Assembly (NCBI GenBank): GCA_029204225.1
Contig: MU831877.1
Coordinates: 34,843-98,842 of the forward strand
Length of the DNA stretch: 64,000 bases
Direction of reading: 5' to 3'
DNA from: Diphasiastrum complanatum
Lineage: Eukaryota > Streptophyta > Lycopodiopsida > Lycopodiales > Lycopodiaceae
In this document: positions 32,736 to 43,334 of the stretch, piece after piece
Position numbering within the stretch: position 1 is the first letter of the stretch
Layout: each line of letters starts with the position of its first letter
Notes under the pieces: generated by a model
Seen by the model: the letters and a program-made list of their open reading frames with translations, nothing else
Databases searched by the model: none
Told to the model about the DNA's origin: nothing
Translations under genes and position numbers: made by a program

Positions 32736-33168
32736 TTCCTTGTAGGAAAAAATTTGGAAAATCCTTTTGGAGATCAGCCTCCTTTTCCCAGATATTCTCC
32801 TCTTTTGATTTGCCCCTCCACCTGACTAAAAATTCCCGAAGCACTCTACTCCGTAGAGTTCTCTGCCGGCTATTAACAATCGCCTCGGGTTCAGGTGGTC
32901 CACTCATGGACTCATCACGAAGAAGTTCCACTAGATCTTCCACAAGGACCAGGGTCTCCCCAACCCCCAACGAGGGTTTCAACTTACTAACGTGGAAAAC
33001 ATGATGAATTCCAACGTTAGCTGGAAGTTCTAGTTTGTATGCAACCTTGTTTATCACTTGGATAACTTTCAAAGGACCGCAATACCTAGGTGTCAACTTT
33101 GCACACTTAATAGTTTTCAAGCCCCTAGAGTGACTAGGGACTCTCAAAAACACCCAGTCGTTGACCAT
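32728..33168 (-). pseudogene. pol: Integrase C-terminal domain with chromodomain
   Basis: The minus-strand frame reads VFLRVPSHSRG, then the GPY-like YCGPLKVIQVINKVAYKLEL, HHVFHVSKLKPS, and then a chromodomain: PEAIVNSRQRTLRSRVLREF, LVRWRGKSKEENIWEKEADL. The Trp residues and the acidic end of the chromodomain are kept. Such domains direct integration towards marked heterochromatin. Upstream, TAG stops at 33247 and near 33218 separate this part from the integrase core. Confidence 0.92.
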
Positions 33169-33246
33169 GAATACCTTGTGCTTCCGAGATAGATCAACAT
33201 AGTGCCTTGCCCTGTCCTAGGCACTTCTTATGCTATCTTTAGCCAG

Positions 33247-34105
33247 CTATAACATTTCTTGCATATCCGCAAGGAAATCAGCTGCGGCTTGCACCCGTAG
33301 GTTTTTCATGCCAACACTAATTGGTGATCGAGGTTGAAAACCATACATAAGCATGAAAGGGCTGAATCCGGTCGCTGAATGTTTTGCACTGTTATATGCA
33401 AATTCCACCAGTGGAAGGTACTGTTCCCAATCAGATTGCCGATGGCCCACATATGCTCGAAGCATATCCTCCATCGTCTGATTGGTCCTTTCCGTTTGAC
33501 CGTCTGATTCCGGATGATCTGTAGAACTTAAACTTAAAATTGTTTCCAACTTTTCAAATACTGCTTGCTAAAAATTCCCAGTGAATTTTGGGTCACGGTC
33601 ACTGACAATATCGGAAGGCAGCCCGTACAGTCGAAAAAGCTTCTCAACAAACAATTGAGCTAGTTCTGAAGCTTTAACAGTAGTTTTCGTTGGGATAAAT
33701 TGAGCAAACTTCGTAAGTCTGTCAACAATGACCCAAACCGAATCGTGGCCCTTCCCTGTATGTGGAAGCCCGACCACAAAATCCATAGATATACTTTCCC
33801 ACTTTCCGGTAGGAATATCTAAAGGATGTAATAGGCCACTAGCTTTTAGCCTCTCTGCTTTATTTAACTGGCACTTAGTACATTTAAGTACATAGGCCTC
33901 TACTTGACTTTTCATCTTAGGCCACCAAGTCAAGTGTTCTTTGTATACCCGGATGTCCAGCGCATGGACTATCATGACACTCATGCAAGATTTGGGCCCT
34001 TACAGTGTCATTCTCCAGTACACACACATTTCCTTTACGAAACAAAATCCTGTTTCGAATTAGGAAATCCGTTTCAGTCTTTCCCTGATTCGAGGAATCT
34101 TGCAA
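33247..34105 (-). pseudogene. pol: Integrase zinc-binding and catalytic core of the chromovirus
   Basis: From 34105 the frame carries the HHCC histidines (ILHECHDSPCAGHPGIQRTL). It shifts near 33920-33980 and continues WWPKMKSQVEAYV, CTKCQLNKAE, ISMDFVVGLP (first Asp), IVSDRDPKFTGNF (second Asp). After a TAG at 33568 it reads DHPESDGQTERTNQTMEDML with the catalytic Glu. All three catalytic residues survive. One frameshift and TAG stops at 33568 and 33247 inactivate it. Confidence 0.9.
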
Positions 34106-34183
34106 TTTTGAATCGACCCCCGAAAGTACTTGTTGCCAATACTTTCCAAAAAAAGGATCGGACTCATATAGTCCTTGAAGAGA

Positions 34184-35728
34184 CTAAAACAACTCCGGTT
34201 CTATAGTAGTAAAGCACAACTGATTAATAACCGGTAACCGACTCAAAGCATCCGCTAGAGTATTTTGACTTCCTTTACAATAACGTTTAGAAAAGTCAAA
34301 GATTTGCATCAGCTCAGCCCATCTAGCTTGCCTCCCCTTTAAATCTGTAGCATCACAGAAATATCGAAGAGTCTGATGATCCGTCAAAACTTCAAATCTG
34401 GCTCCATACAAATAATGTCGCCAAATTTTCAAGGAATGAACAATTGCAAACAGTTCCTTCTCATAGGTACAGTACCTAGACTGAGCAGAATTGAGTTTCT
34501 TGCTTTCATAAGCCACAGGATGTCCATCCTGCATCAAAACAGCTCCAATAGCATAATCACTGGCATCGGTCCTAACCACAAAAGTCTTATTAGGATCGCC
34601 AATGATTAGTATTGGTGTCGAAGTGACACTTTTCTTAAGCAACTCAAAACAATTATTCATATCCTCCGTCCACACCACTAGTGGACTCTTAGCCCTCCGG
34701 CTTAGCTTCTTATAGCCTTTCAAGACCTGGGTAAGGGGAAATACCAATCGAGCAAATTGGGGAATATGCCGACGAAAAAATCGCACAAACTCCAAAAAAG
34801 ACTTGATTTCTAGAACTGTGGTGAGAATAGGCCAATCAATAACCCTCTGGATACGATCAGCCTCAATCTCCAGCCCCCGTTTGGAAATCTTATGCCCCAA
34901 GTAGAACAATTCCTTAGCAAAAAAGTCACACTTAGACTCCTTGGCAAAGAGCTTTTCCCTTCTTAGAATGTCCAAGACAATCCTAAGATGCTCTTTATGT
35001 TCCGCCAAAGTCTTACTGAACACTAGGATATCATCTAAGAATACCACTACGAATCTTCCCAAATATGGCCTGAACAAATCGTTCATCATTTGTTGGAAAG
35101 TTGTCGGTGCATTGGTCAAACCAAAAGGCAACACCAAAAATTCGTAGTGACTAAAGCGAGTTTGAAATCCGGTTTTTGGTATATCTTCTGCCTTAATGTG
35201 TATCTGATGGTAGCCCGATCTTAAATCTATCTTGGTAAAATACCCAGCACCACCAAGATAGTCTATTAGATCATCCATCCGCGGTAGTGGATATCTATTC
35301 TTAATGGTTACCTTGTTCAATTTCTTATAGTCGACGCAAAACCTTATAGTCCCATTCTTCTTGGCCACCAAAACCACTGGTGATGCCCAAGGAGACTTAC
35401 TAGGTTGTACCCACCCCTTTTTCAGATAATCATGTAATTGCCTATTTACCTCAGCCTCTTCCGATGCACTCATCCTATAAGGACGCTGTGCAATTGGAAT
35501 TGCTCCAGGTGTTAGGTCAATTTTATGATCAACTGTCCTTTCTGGTGGTAAACCTACAGGAAGGTCTAAAAAAACATCATTGAATTCCTGCCTAAGTTCA
35601 TTATAGGCTTCAAATTCTATAGTGTTATCACTGGGTATATTCATGGCATTTATGTTAAGTTCTTCATCATTGGAGCAAATGATATCATTATGAAAACATA
35701 AATAAACTTTAAAATCAGAATTCTTCAT
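34184..35728 (-). pseudogene. pol: Reverse transcriptase and RNase H of the chromovirus
   Basis: An uninterrupted frame of 514 codons includes YRMSASEEAEVNRQLHDYLK, FCVDYKKLNKVTIKNRYPLP, FTKIDLRSGYHQIHI, FLVLPFGLTNAPTTFQ and the catalytic FVVVFLDDILVFS. Then come the connection region and RNase H with FVVRTDASDYAIGAVL, YEKELFAIVHSL, LTDHQTLRYF and NTLADALSRL. The catalytic residues of both enzymes are present. It is the best preserved part of the element. It ends at a TAG before the integrase zinc domain. Confidence 0.95.
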
Positions 35729-35803
35729 GATAGAATTAAGTTCCTGTTTAGAATAAAGGTTAACATTTTTAGTGTCAACACTTAAACTAGCCTTGATCTT
35801 AAT

Positions 35804-36233
35804 TTAAGAATTCTCATGCATAAAAGATAAAGATTTTTCAACAAAATCAATTCTCAATGATTTGTTCTTATCAAAATGCCATTGTTGCCCAAGAACAATA
35901 TCTACATTAGCTAATTGAACAACATGGGATTCTAGTTTCTCAGAGTAATCCTGAACATGCAATTCTACATCAGAAACAATAAAATCTATCATATCGGAAT
36001 TACTTCCCGATGCCATTGTCACACGATATTTTTTCTCACTTTCTTTTGGTAGGAAGGTTTAGCGTCTGCACCAAATATACATTAATAAAGTTATGAGTGG
36101 ATCCCGTGTCAAAAAGAACATTAACAACTTGATCATTAACTTTACCTTTAATACAAATAAGGTCATTAGGAATAAAAACTAAAGAACTAAGGAAACAAAC
36201 ATCCATCTCATTACTTCTTGTTCTTTTACGCAA
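35804..36233 (-). pseudogene. pol: Aspartic protease region of the chromovirus
   Basis: The frame opened at 36233 overlaps the end of gag by about 55 nt in the -1 frame, a usual gag-pol arrangement. It contains VVNVLFDTGSTHNFIN with the catalytic D-T-G. It stops at a TGA at 36036, and a shift leads to the frame from 36022, which ends the protease with VDIVLGQQWHFDKN. A TAA at 35804 then interrupts the link to RT. The catalytic Asp is kept but the domain is broken. Confidence 0.85.
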
Positions 36234-37111
36234 TCACGTGCAAGGTGACCCTCGCCATTGCACTTGAAGCACAGGTTCTTCTTACGAGCTTCAGCTTTAT
36301 CATTGCCACCATAATGTTTTTTAAAGTTTTTCTTGGTTTTCTTAGGATTGTTGGAATTGGGATGTGTTTCATTAACAACTTCCCTATCCTTCCTCTTAAA
36401 TTGAAAACCTTTTTTCTGCTCATTAGGCTGTTGACCCCTAGGTGGCTTAGGTGCGTCATCAAAGTATTTTGCAGCCCTAATAGCATCTTCTAGGGTTTTT
36501 GGATGGTTCCTACGAACATCCACTTGATAATCTTTTGGTAACCCATCAATAAACATTAACATTTGTACCTTAGGCGGAATATCACTATAAAGTGGATTCA
36601 GGTACTCATGAAAATCTTGAATAAATTGTTCCAAACCTTTATTCATGGTTAGATGACTCAACTTTTGGAAGTGTTCATAGTCATCTAAAAGTGGTAGAAA
36701 ATAATCCCTAAAAAGCTTGCAAAATTCATCCCATGTACAAGGTTGATTGCCCTTTGCAACTAAGTCATCCCACCAAACTAAGGCTCTTCCTTCAAGGAAC
36801 ATAGTGACAGTGGATAACTTCTCAGATTCAGGGAATTGGTTCATGGCAAAGTATTTGTTCCAAACATTCAGCCAAGAACTTACCACTTGTAAGTTCCTAT
36901 CCTTCTTCTCCCCCTTAAACACTTTTACAGGAGGTGGAACTACATGTTTCTTCTGATTGGCTAACCTAGACTCTAAGTCTTGGTTTCTTTGATTAGTTTC
37001 AAGAAGTTGCTTATTAGTGGCTTGAATTTGTTGGTATAATAGTTCAAGAGCTTGTGCCACATTGGATGGGTTTGATAGATCAAATGTTGGGTTTTCATTG
37101 GTTTGATCCAT
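36179..37111 (-). CDS. gag: Gag protein of the chromovirus, apparently uninterrupted
   Basis: A 310-residue frame starts MDQTNENPTFDLSNPSNVAQ. It carries the Retrotrans_gag capsid core (SSWLNVWNKYFAMNQFPESE, LEGRALVWWDDLVAK, LEQFIQDFHEYLNPLYSDIP) and one CX2CX4HX4C zinc knuckle (CFKCNGEGHLARDC) near the C-terminus. It would assemble particles and package RNA. It is the only uninterrupted retroelement ORF in the window, although its pol partner is broken. Whether it is expressed cannot be judged. Confidence 0.88.
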   Translation of the reverse strand: MDQTNENPTFDLSNPSNVAQALELLYQQIQATNKQLLETNQRNQDLESRLANQKKHVVPPPVKVFKGEKKDRNLQVVSSWLNVWNKYFAMNQFPESEKLSTVTMFLEGRALVWWDDLVAKGNQPCTWDEFCKLFRDYFLPLLDDYEHFQKLSHLTMNKGLEQFIQDFHEYLNPLYSDIPPKVQMLMFIDGLPKDYQVDVRRNHPKTLEDAIRAAKYFDDAPKPPRGQQPNEQKKGFQFKRKDREVVNETHPNSNNPKKTKKNFKKHYGGNDKAEARKKNLCFKCNGEGHLARDCVKEQEVMRWMFVSLVL

Positions 37112-38142
37112 TGGGGTTGCTTATGTGTTTTCCTATTATGCAAATACAACAACAAGTGCTCAAATTAGAATGATAGAAATGCTTCAATTGTTACATCCAA
37201 TGCAAATAAAAAGCATTTGCATCTAATCATTCAATCTTATTGTTTGTAAGCTCAATCCAAGCCTACTATTTGCAAGCTTAATCCAAGCTTAAGAGGAAAA
37301 CAACAACAAGCTACATTTGCCTTATTAAAAAAATGAAAACCAAATCTTTATGTAAACTTCAATCAACTAATCCAAGCTAATGTTTACATAAAGTTCCCAT
37401 TCCATTCTCGATCCAATTCTATTTGTCATTTCAAAAGCAATCAAAATTTTCACATTTCTCACTATTCTAGATTTTCAAAACCAAGAAACTAGTGTCTAGA
37501 AATGGATAACTAATGAAGTTTTATGAAAACTTCAATTTTCAGATCTGATTTTCAGATTTACAGGTCTGAAAATAAGAACTTCAAAATGACAAAAAACAGA
37601 ATTTCAAAACTTGTTTTATGCACAAAGTTACAATACCATTCCTTTCCTACATTGTCATCTTCATGAAACTAGGAGATAGAAAGGTGTAACTAATGAAGTT
37701 TGAATGAAAACTTCACTTTTTAGATCTGATTTTCAGATTTACAGGTCTGAAAAACAAAACTTCAAAATGAAAATCAGAACTTCAAACACTTCATTTATGC
37801 AAAAAAAACACTAGTTTTGATCAAAACACATAGCTAGAATCAATCTTTTTGCCAAAAAAAGTTTGTGTATGTAGAGGAAGACTTCCTCTACCTATCCCAC
37901 AAATATTTTTTCAGAACTTTTAAAAACCCAAAGCCCACTTTAAAACTTCTCTAACATTATAAAAAATCAGCCCCTAAACAATTCTATAAGCATCACTACT
38001 CTCTTCCAAAGAGAACTAGATTCATTGGGTACTTCAACTACAAGCTTCCTACAACTAGAAAGGCCTATAATCTTTCCCAAAAAAAAAAATTAGTTGGTGA
38101 TCTTAATAGAACTTGAAGAAGGTTAGAAAGGTTATCATCCTT
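37112..38142 (-). other. Untranslated leader of the chromovirus, with a 181-bp duplication
   Basis: No ORF is supported between primer site and gag. A block with CTAATGAAGTTT, AGATCTGATTTTCAGATTT and ACAGGTCTGAAAA occurs at about 37508-37620 and again at 37690-37780, 181 bp apart. Confidence 0.7.
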
Positions 38143-38160
38143 TGTCTAGCTCTGATACCA
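38143..38160 (-). other. Primer-binding site for initiator tRNA-Met
   Basis: On the minus strand TGGTATCAGAGCTAGACA lies one base after the 5' LTR end. The first 15 bases agree with the complement of the plant initiator tRNA-Met 3' end. Confidence 0.88.
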
Positions 38161-38161
38161 C

Positions 38162-39209
38162 TTTTACAGGTAGAGGTGAGGAAGTCCTCCAAATCCAAGG
38201 TAGAGCCTCCAAATGTCCTCCAAGCAACTTGCAAGCTTCAAGATGTTTTCCAACTCCAAGCTAGGATGCCTCCACCTGCAAGTAAGGATCTGCAAGCCTC
38301 CAAGGATCTCTCCTCCACCTGTGTCCCTACTCTTTAAACACAAAGATAGATAGCAAGCTGGCCTCAAGAATTCACCACCCAATCATAGCTAGATCCAAGC
38401 TCCAAGCAAGACCTATCTAGCATCCCCTTGGTAACCATAAACAAATCACAAGCATACCACAACACTCCATAGCATACTCAAGATCCAAACTCTACTTATG
38501 TCCCATACCATAAGCAAGATCCAAACCTCAAGCATACTATCACAAGAAAGCACTCTACACACTAGTAGCAACACTAGAGCATAAGCTAAGCAAACAAGAG
38601 AGATCTCCCTTCCACAATGGGCGCCCTACTACCCTCATATAGATGGCCCATGGACCCCCCAATGCACTATGGAGTTCCATGCTCATCCAATGAGAGAGAG
38701 AGAGAGAAGCCTAGGGGAGTTAAAGAATTTCCAAGAGCCTCCATAGGCTTATGGAATGTCAAGAGACTCCTTAAAATGACTCTTTGAATGCCTTTCTTGT
38801 GGGAGTTGGAGACTCAATGGACACTTTAGAAGGGGGCCCTCCTACTAGGTCCCATTGCCCAAGTTGTGCAAGTATACTTTGGTCCTAGACCAATAAAGTG
38901 ATATGGTTCAAGGTTGAGGCCCAAGGTTTAGAAAAATAGTCATCCAATGACTTTCTAACACCTCACTAGGTTCCATACCTCCATCCAAGGCATAGACACC
39001 TACCTGCCCTTAATCAAGGACACTAGTACCTTAATCTAAGACACCTACCCTTAATAGTAAGGGTACCCCTTATCCAAGGGTCACGTGACCCCATACCTCC
39101 AACTAAGGTATAGTCACTTGTTTGTCCTTATCCAAAGGCACATACCGCCCCCAACACTAAATGGACTATTAGGGGTCTGAAGTACTGCTAGTTACATAGG
39201 TATGTAATA
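38162..39209 (-). repeat. 5' LTR of the chromovirus
   Basis: Matches 31649-32711 along its length. It differs by an extra 20 or so bases near 38331, small losses near 38775 and a loss of about 26 bp near 39145. The outer end reads TATTACATACC on the minus strand, with the TG of the terminus mutated to TA. Confidence 0.92.
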
Positions 39210-39214
39210 GAAGT
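39210..39214. repeat. Target-site duplication GAAGT, right copy
   Basis: Identical to 31644-31648. Confidence 0.85.
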
Positions 39215-39590
39215 GCTTAGAAAAGACACAATTTCATATGCAGATGCACTTCTATTGGAGAATTCAACAATAGAGTTTGTAGATGCAGTTCGGGTGGCTT
39301 GGGGCTCAAATCACATCACCCACTACATGGTAAGATACATTTGAATAGTGTCTTACAATTTTATAATTTTAATATAACTTGCTTGATAGATTCTAACCAA
39401 TGCATAAATCTTTGATATTGCAGCACATACTAAGGCATCATGCATCATTTTTTGCAAAAAAGTATGTCTGTTTGAGTATATGGTCCTCACAAGGAATGGA
39501 GAAGTCACATTGGCAGGCAAGAGCAACATTTCATCGAAATACACAACATGGTGGAACATCCTCAAAAAGGGACTCTGACGAAGTGTGAGG
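39215..39590 (+). pseudogene. DNA transposase, C-terminal part
   Basis: After the chromovirus the reading continues LRKDTISYADALLLENSTIE and AWGSNHITHYM to 39329. A 94-bp intron follows (GTAAGA donor at 39330, TATTGCAG acceptor ending 39423), then HILRHHASFFAKKYVCLSIW and SSQGMEKSHWQARATFHRNT, ending at a TGA near 39587. The pattern Y-M-H-x-L-x-x-H ... S-x-Q-G-x-E-K recalls the C-terminal region of large transposase-like proteins that I remember mainly from animals. That comparison is from memory. Frame continuity across the GAAGT site shows it belongs with 28655-31648. Confidence 0.62.
39330..39423 (+). other. Inferred 94-bp intron in the transposase C-terminal region
   Basis: CTACATG/GTAAGATAC donor and GATATTGCAG/CACATAC acceptor are both close to consensus. 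The intron is AT-rich and splicing preserves the frame. Confidence 0.65.
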
Positions 39591-40225
39591 CAACCCTAAA
39601 TGAGATTTTAAGGCACTGACGGATTTTCTGCAAAATCTCGACACTGTCGTCTTTTTGAGACAGTGTTGCTTGTGGTTGTTCTAGTCCATTTCTACAACAG
39701 TAACAGTTTGGTTCATTTATGCAGACAGATTGTTTACGACCAATTTCCATCGCTTATCAGCAATCAATGACAAGGAATCGGATGGATACCAACGGATCAC
39801 CAGCCAATTGGTAATCGTAATTGACGACCTAATTTCTTAGTATAAATAGTTGTTCATGTTCATACAGTTTCATTATTATTAGAAGAAGAATTTTAAATAG
39901 TTAGCTCTCTCTCTCTCTCAAGTCTGCGAGCTTGAACACTCTTGAGCATTTTAGCGCACTTCTTAGAGTTGTTTTAGAGATTGTTATTGTGCTACTGCTT
40001 ATCAACATTATTGCGCTTAATTCAGACTTTCAGTTTAGCCGCTCAGAGATAGCATAGAGTACGCGGCTTTGATCCACAACTTATTGTACTCATTTACTTT
40101 TGTTACGTTTTCATACTGAATCAATATTATCTACATCGTCTAAGGTATAGTTCTTGAAGGTCTCAAGCATCTTGTGAACTGGCGTTCGAAGAGATTCCTC
40201 CTTCAGCATGTTCACCCCGAAAGTG
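39591..40225. other. LTR- or promoter-like stretch with hairpin, TATA box and CT run
   Basis: A near-perfect inverted repeat (CGACACTGTC / GACAGTGTTG) surrounds CTTTTT-rich sequence at about 39637-39667. TATAAATAG is at 39841, a short CT run at 39906-39919, and GCGCACTT-type leader sequence follows. It resembles the U3-R region of an LTR and may end at CTACA near 40135. No partner LTR, primer site or target duplication was found. Confidence 0.35.
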
Positions 40226-42122
40226 ATTGGTATGTCCATTAGAGAAAATATGGGCCCAAAGAGGGCCCTATAAGAAATGCCATGTAGGATAGACAAAAAT
40301 AATTATAAAGTAGTTATAATATCATTTTTTAACTTCTTTATGCATCTGCCCGCACTACTTTCCATGTAAATGAATTCACTTTAGTTTAGTCACATCAAAC
40401 TTCATTGGTGCTTAACCATAGTTAAAATATAATTTTCAAAATGATAAAATATCTCCCAAAAGCTGGAAACACTCAAAAATTTGAATTAGGAGTGACATCT
40501 CCGAAACAAAGTCTACGCCATCTCTATCTCCAGGGTGACAAGTGTTTAGCGTCATCTCTATCTCCAACAGGGTCGAACAAGTGTTTAGTGCCATCTCCAG
40601 CTTTGTTATTGTCATTGTGTTGTTTGTTATTATACTACTGTACTGATGACAAAGTTTTATCATCTTCATGTGGATCTGTCACAAAAAAATGCTCCACTCA
40701 AGACAAGAAATTCAAAGCAACCCAAATTGACAACTTTTGATATGGTCCGATACAGAGAGGAAAAGCTAAGGCATGTAGATTTATGATCATCAGGAACATT
40801 GTATCCTATTGATCAATGTTCATTGCAACATCCAAATTTTCATTCGACGAGTCACTTAATAATGTATGTGTGTCATGGCAAAAAATGGCCTTTTGGATTA
40901 TTGTGAGAATTTGATGCTCTATGGGAATGCACATTCAATGCAAAGAATACATTATTTGGAAGAGAAATCAAGGAAAATATCAAAAGAGTGCGAAGAAAAA
41001 TCTACAAAGTTGAAAACTTGTTTGGATGAAAATGAGATGCTCAAGAAGGAGATCGCAAGGTTGAAATCTTCTTTGCATCATTATGCAACTAGTAATGATG
41101 AGATAAAAACTGCATTTCAATCCATGCATATCTCATATTTGTCTCTTGTTAAAGATATGGATGTGCTCAACAGAAATATCCGAAGCAACAAGAGGAAAAG
41201 ACTGGTAACCAAGGATATATGTGATCTATCATCCAGAGGAGGTCATAGAAAAAGATGAATTCGTAGATTCAAGTAAGTTATAGCTTATTTGGTATTAAAT
41301 ATTGCTTGAACTTTTTGATTAATCCATAATCACTAGTTTTATTATTTTTTCATTTCAACTTTCTGTTGATTTGTTTACTATAATGTTGTGAATACTATGA
41401 GTGTCAAAATTTCTACTGACATTTTCATGAACATTATGTTTGCAATGCAGATCAGCATTGGTTGTTGAAGACCATTTGGCCGATGAAATTTCGATTGGAA
41501 ACTCACTAGGCTCTATCTTGACTTCTAAAATGAAAAAGATTAAGGCTTCAGTTACTGATAGCATTATGAATGAAGTTGGAAAATATTAGACACGACATTG
41601 TTTCAGGGGGCATGTGCCTTTTCTAGCATTAGTAGAGGAGCATATGCACCAATGTTTAAGATGATAAAGGAGGCATTTGCACAAGTAAGTATTAAAAAGT
41701 TTTCAATCCCATGACCATTTCATCTTTTTTTAAAAAGAGACATGTTAAACCAAGGTATGTAGACAATAGTTGGTAATCCATCTCATATCAATGAAGTGTA
41801 TTGCTCAAAAGGAGAAAGTCTAGCATATAACAATTCCAACAATTTATTTATTGACATTATTCAATTACTAACATTCATCGTAAATTTTTACAGCATTACA
41901 AATGAGAATGTCAATAACAAGTTGATAGTTGTTCTCAAGTTAGATGAGTCTGAAATTATAAAAGGACAAAAATGGAAAGAGTCAGTCTCACGATTATGAA
42001 TGGAGCACTTTCAAATTCAGAAGACTCGGAAGGCCCCACTTTCAGTGTTCAATCAGAAAATGATATCTGGTGGTTGGCAGCATTTCAAATAGAGCAATTC
42101 CTTCGCATTATCAATAGGAATA
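40226..42122 (+). pseudogene. Copy A of a second transposase-like gene (exons 1-3), tandem unit 1
   Basis: The unit begins at the phrase GAGAAAATATGGGC, recurring at 42123. Exon 1 (about 40790-41272) encodes a coiled coil: HYLEEKSRKISKECEEKSTK, LDENEMLKKEIARLKSS, ending in a basic patch RSNKRKRLVTKD and RGGHRKR. A GTAAGT donor follows. Exon 2 (about 41451-41684) reads DEISIGNSLGSILTSKMKKI and ends before GTAAGT. Exon 3 (about 41894-42088) reads NNKLIVVLKLDESEIIKGQK and SVQSENDIWWLAAFQ. Its donor is mutated compared with copy C. Stops and shifts occur, for example at 40738 and 41588. It lacks exon 4, so it is an incomplete pseudogene. Confidence 0.6.
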
Positions 42123-43334
42123 ACATTAGAGAAAATATGGGCTCAAAGAGGGCCCTATAAGAAATGCCATGTAGGAGAGAGAAAAATAAGTACAAAGTAA
42201 TTATAATATCATTTTCTAACTTTTTTACGCATCTGCCCGCACTACTTTCCATGTAAATGAATGCACCTTAGTTTAGTCACATCAAAGTTCACTGGTGCTT
42301 AACCATAGTTAAAATATAATTTTTAAAATGCTGAAATATTCTCTCCCAATAGTTGGGAACACTCAAAAATTTGAATTAGTAGTGACAATTTTGAAACAAA
42401 GCCTACGCCATCTCTATCTCCAAGGTAAAAAACAAGTGTTTAGCGCCATCTCTATCTCCAGCAGAGTCGTTAGCACCATCTCCAGCTTTCTTATTGTCAT
42501 TGTGTTGTTCGTTACTATACTATTGTACTGATGACAAAGCTTTATCATCTTCATGTAGATCTGTCACCAGAATATGCTCCACGCAGGACAAGAAATTCAA
42601 AGCAACCCAAATTGTCAACTTCTGATATGGTCCGATACAGGGAGGAAAAGCTAAAGCATATAGCTTTATGATCATCAGGAACATTGTATCCTATTGATCA
42701 ATGTTCATTGCAACATCCAGATTTTCATTCGGTGAGTCAGTTAATAATGTATATGTTTCATGGCAAAAATGGCCTTTTGGGTTATTGTGAGAATTTGATG
42801 CTCTATGGGAATGCACATTCAATACAAAGAATACATTATTTGGAAGAGAAATCAAGGAAAATATCAAAGGAGTGCGAAGAAAAATCTACAAAGTTGAAAA
42901 CTTGTTTGGATGAAAATGAGATGCTCAAGAAGGAGATCACAAGGTTGAAATCTTCTTTGCATCATTATGCAACTAGTAATGATGAGATAAAAACTGCATT
43001 TCAATCCATGCATATCTCATATTTGTCTCTTGTTAAAGATATGGATGTGCTCAACAGAAATATCCGAAGCAACAAGAGGAAAAGACTGGTAACCAAGGAT
43101 ATATGTTATCTATCATCCAGAGGAGGTCATAGAAAAAGACGTATCCGTGCATTCAAGTAAGTTATAGCTTATTTGGTATTAAATATTGCTTGAACTTTTT
43201 GATTAATCCATAATCACTAGTTTTATTATTTTTTCATTTCAACTTTCTGTTGATTTGATTATTATAATGCTGTGAATACTATGAGTGTCAAAATTTCTAC
43301 TGACATTTTCATGAACATTATGTTTGCAATGATA
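42123..43334 (+). pseudogene. Copy B of the second transposase-like gene, truncated tandem unit 2
   Basis: This is a direct repeat of 40226-41446, highly similar. It has the same leader (CATCTGCCCGCACTACTTTCC) and exon 1 coiled coil, here open over 42684-43160 and ending RGGHRKRRIRAFK before GTAAGT. Similarity stops within intron 1 at about 43334, so exons 2-4 are lost. Because exon 1 is more open here than in copy A, the two copies decayed independently after duplication. Confidence 0.6.

Larger units (their letters stand above)
31649..39209 (-). mobile_element. Chromovirus (Ty3/gypsy with chromodomain), full-length but decayed
   Basis: A 7.56-kb minus-strand element has LTRs of about 1063 bp (31649-32711) and 1048 bp (38162-39209), target duplication GAAGT, an initiator-Met primer site and a polypurine tract. 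It encodes gag, protease, RT, RNase H, integrase and a C-terminal chromodomain in the standard chromovirus order. It inserted inside a coding exon of the transposase at 28655-39590. With one GAAGT retained, the exon frame reads through the site. Indels between the LTRs (about 20 bp near 38331 and about 26 bp near 39145) and point changes show that it is not recent. Confidence 0.95.

Noticed and set aside
40111-40296. Minus-strand frame containing ITFGVNMLKEESLRTPVHKM as a gene
   Set aside because: It is only 61 codons, overlaps the start of tandem unit A in antisense, and no homologue or splice context was recognised.
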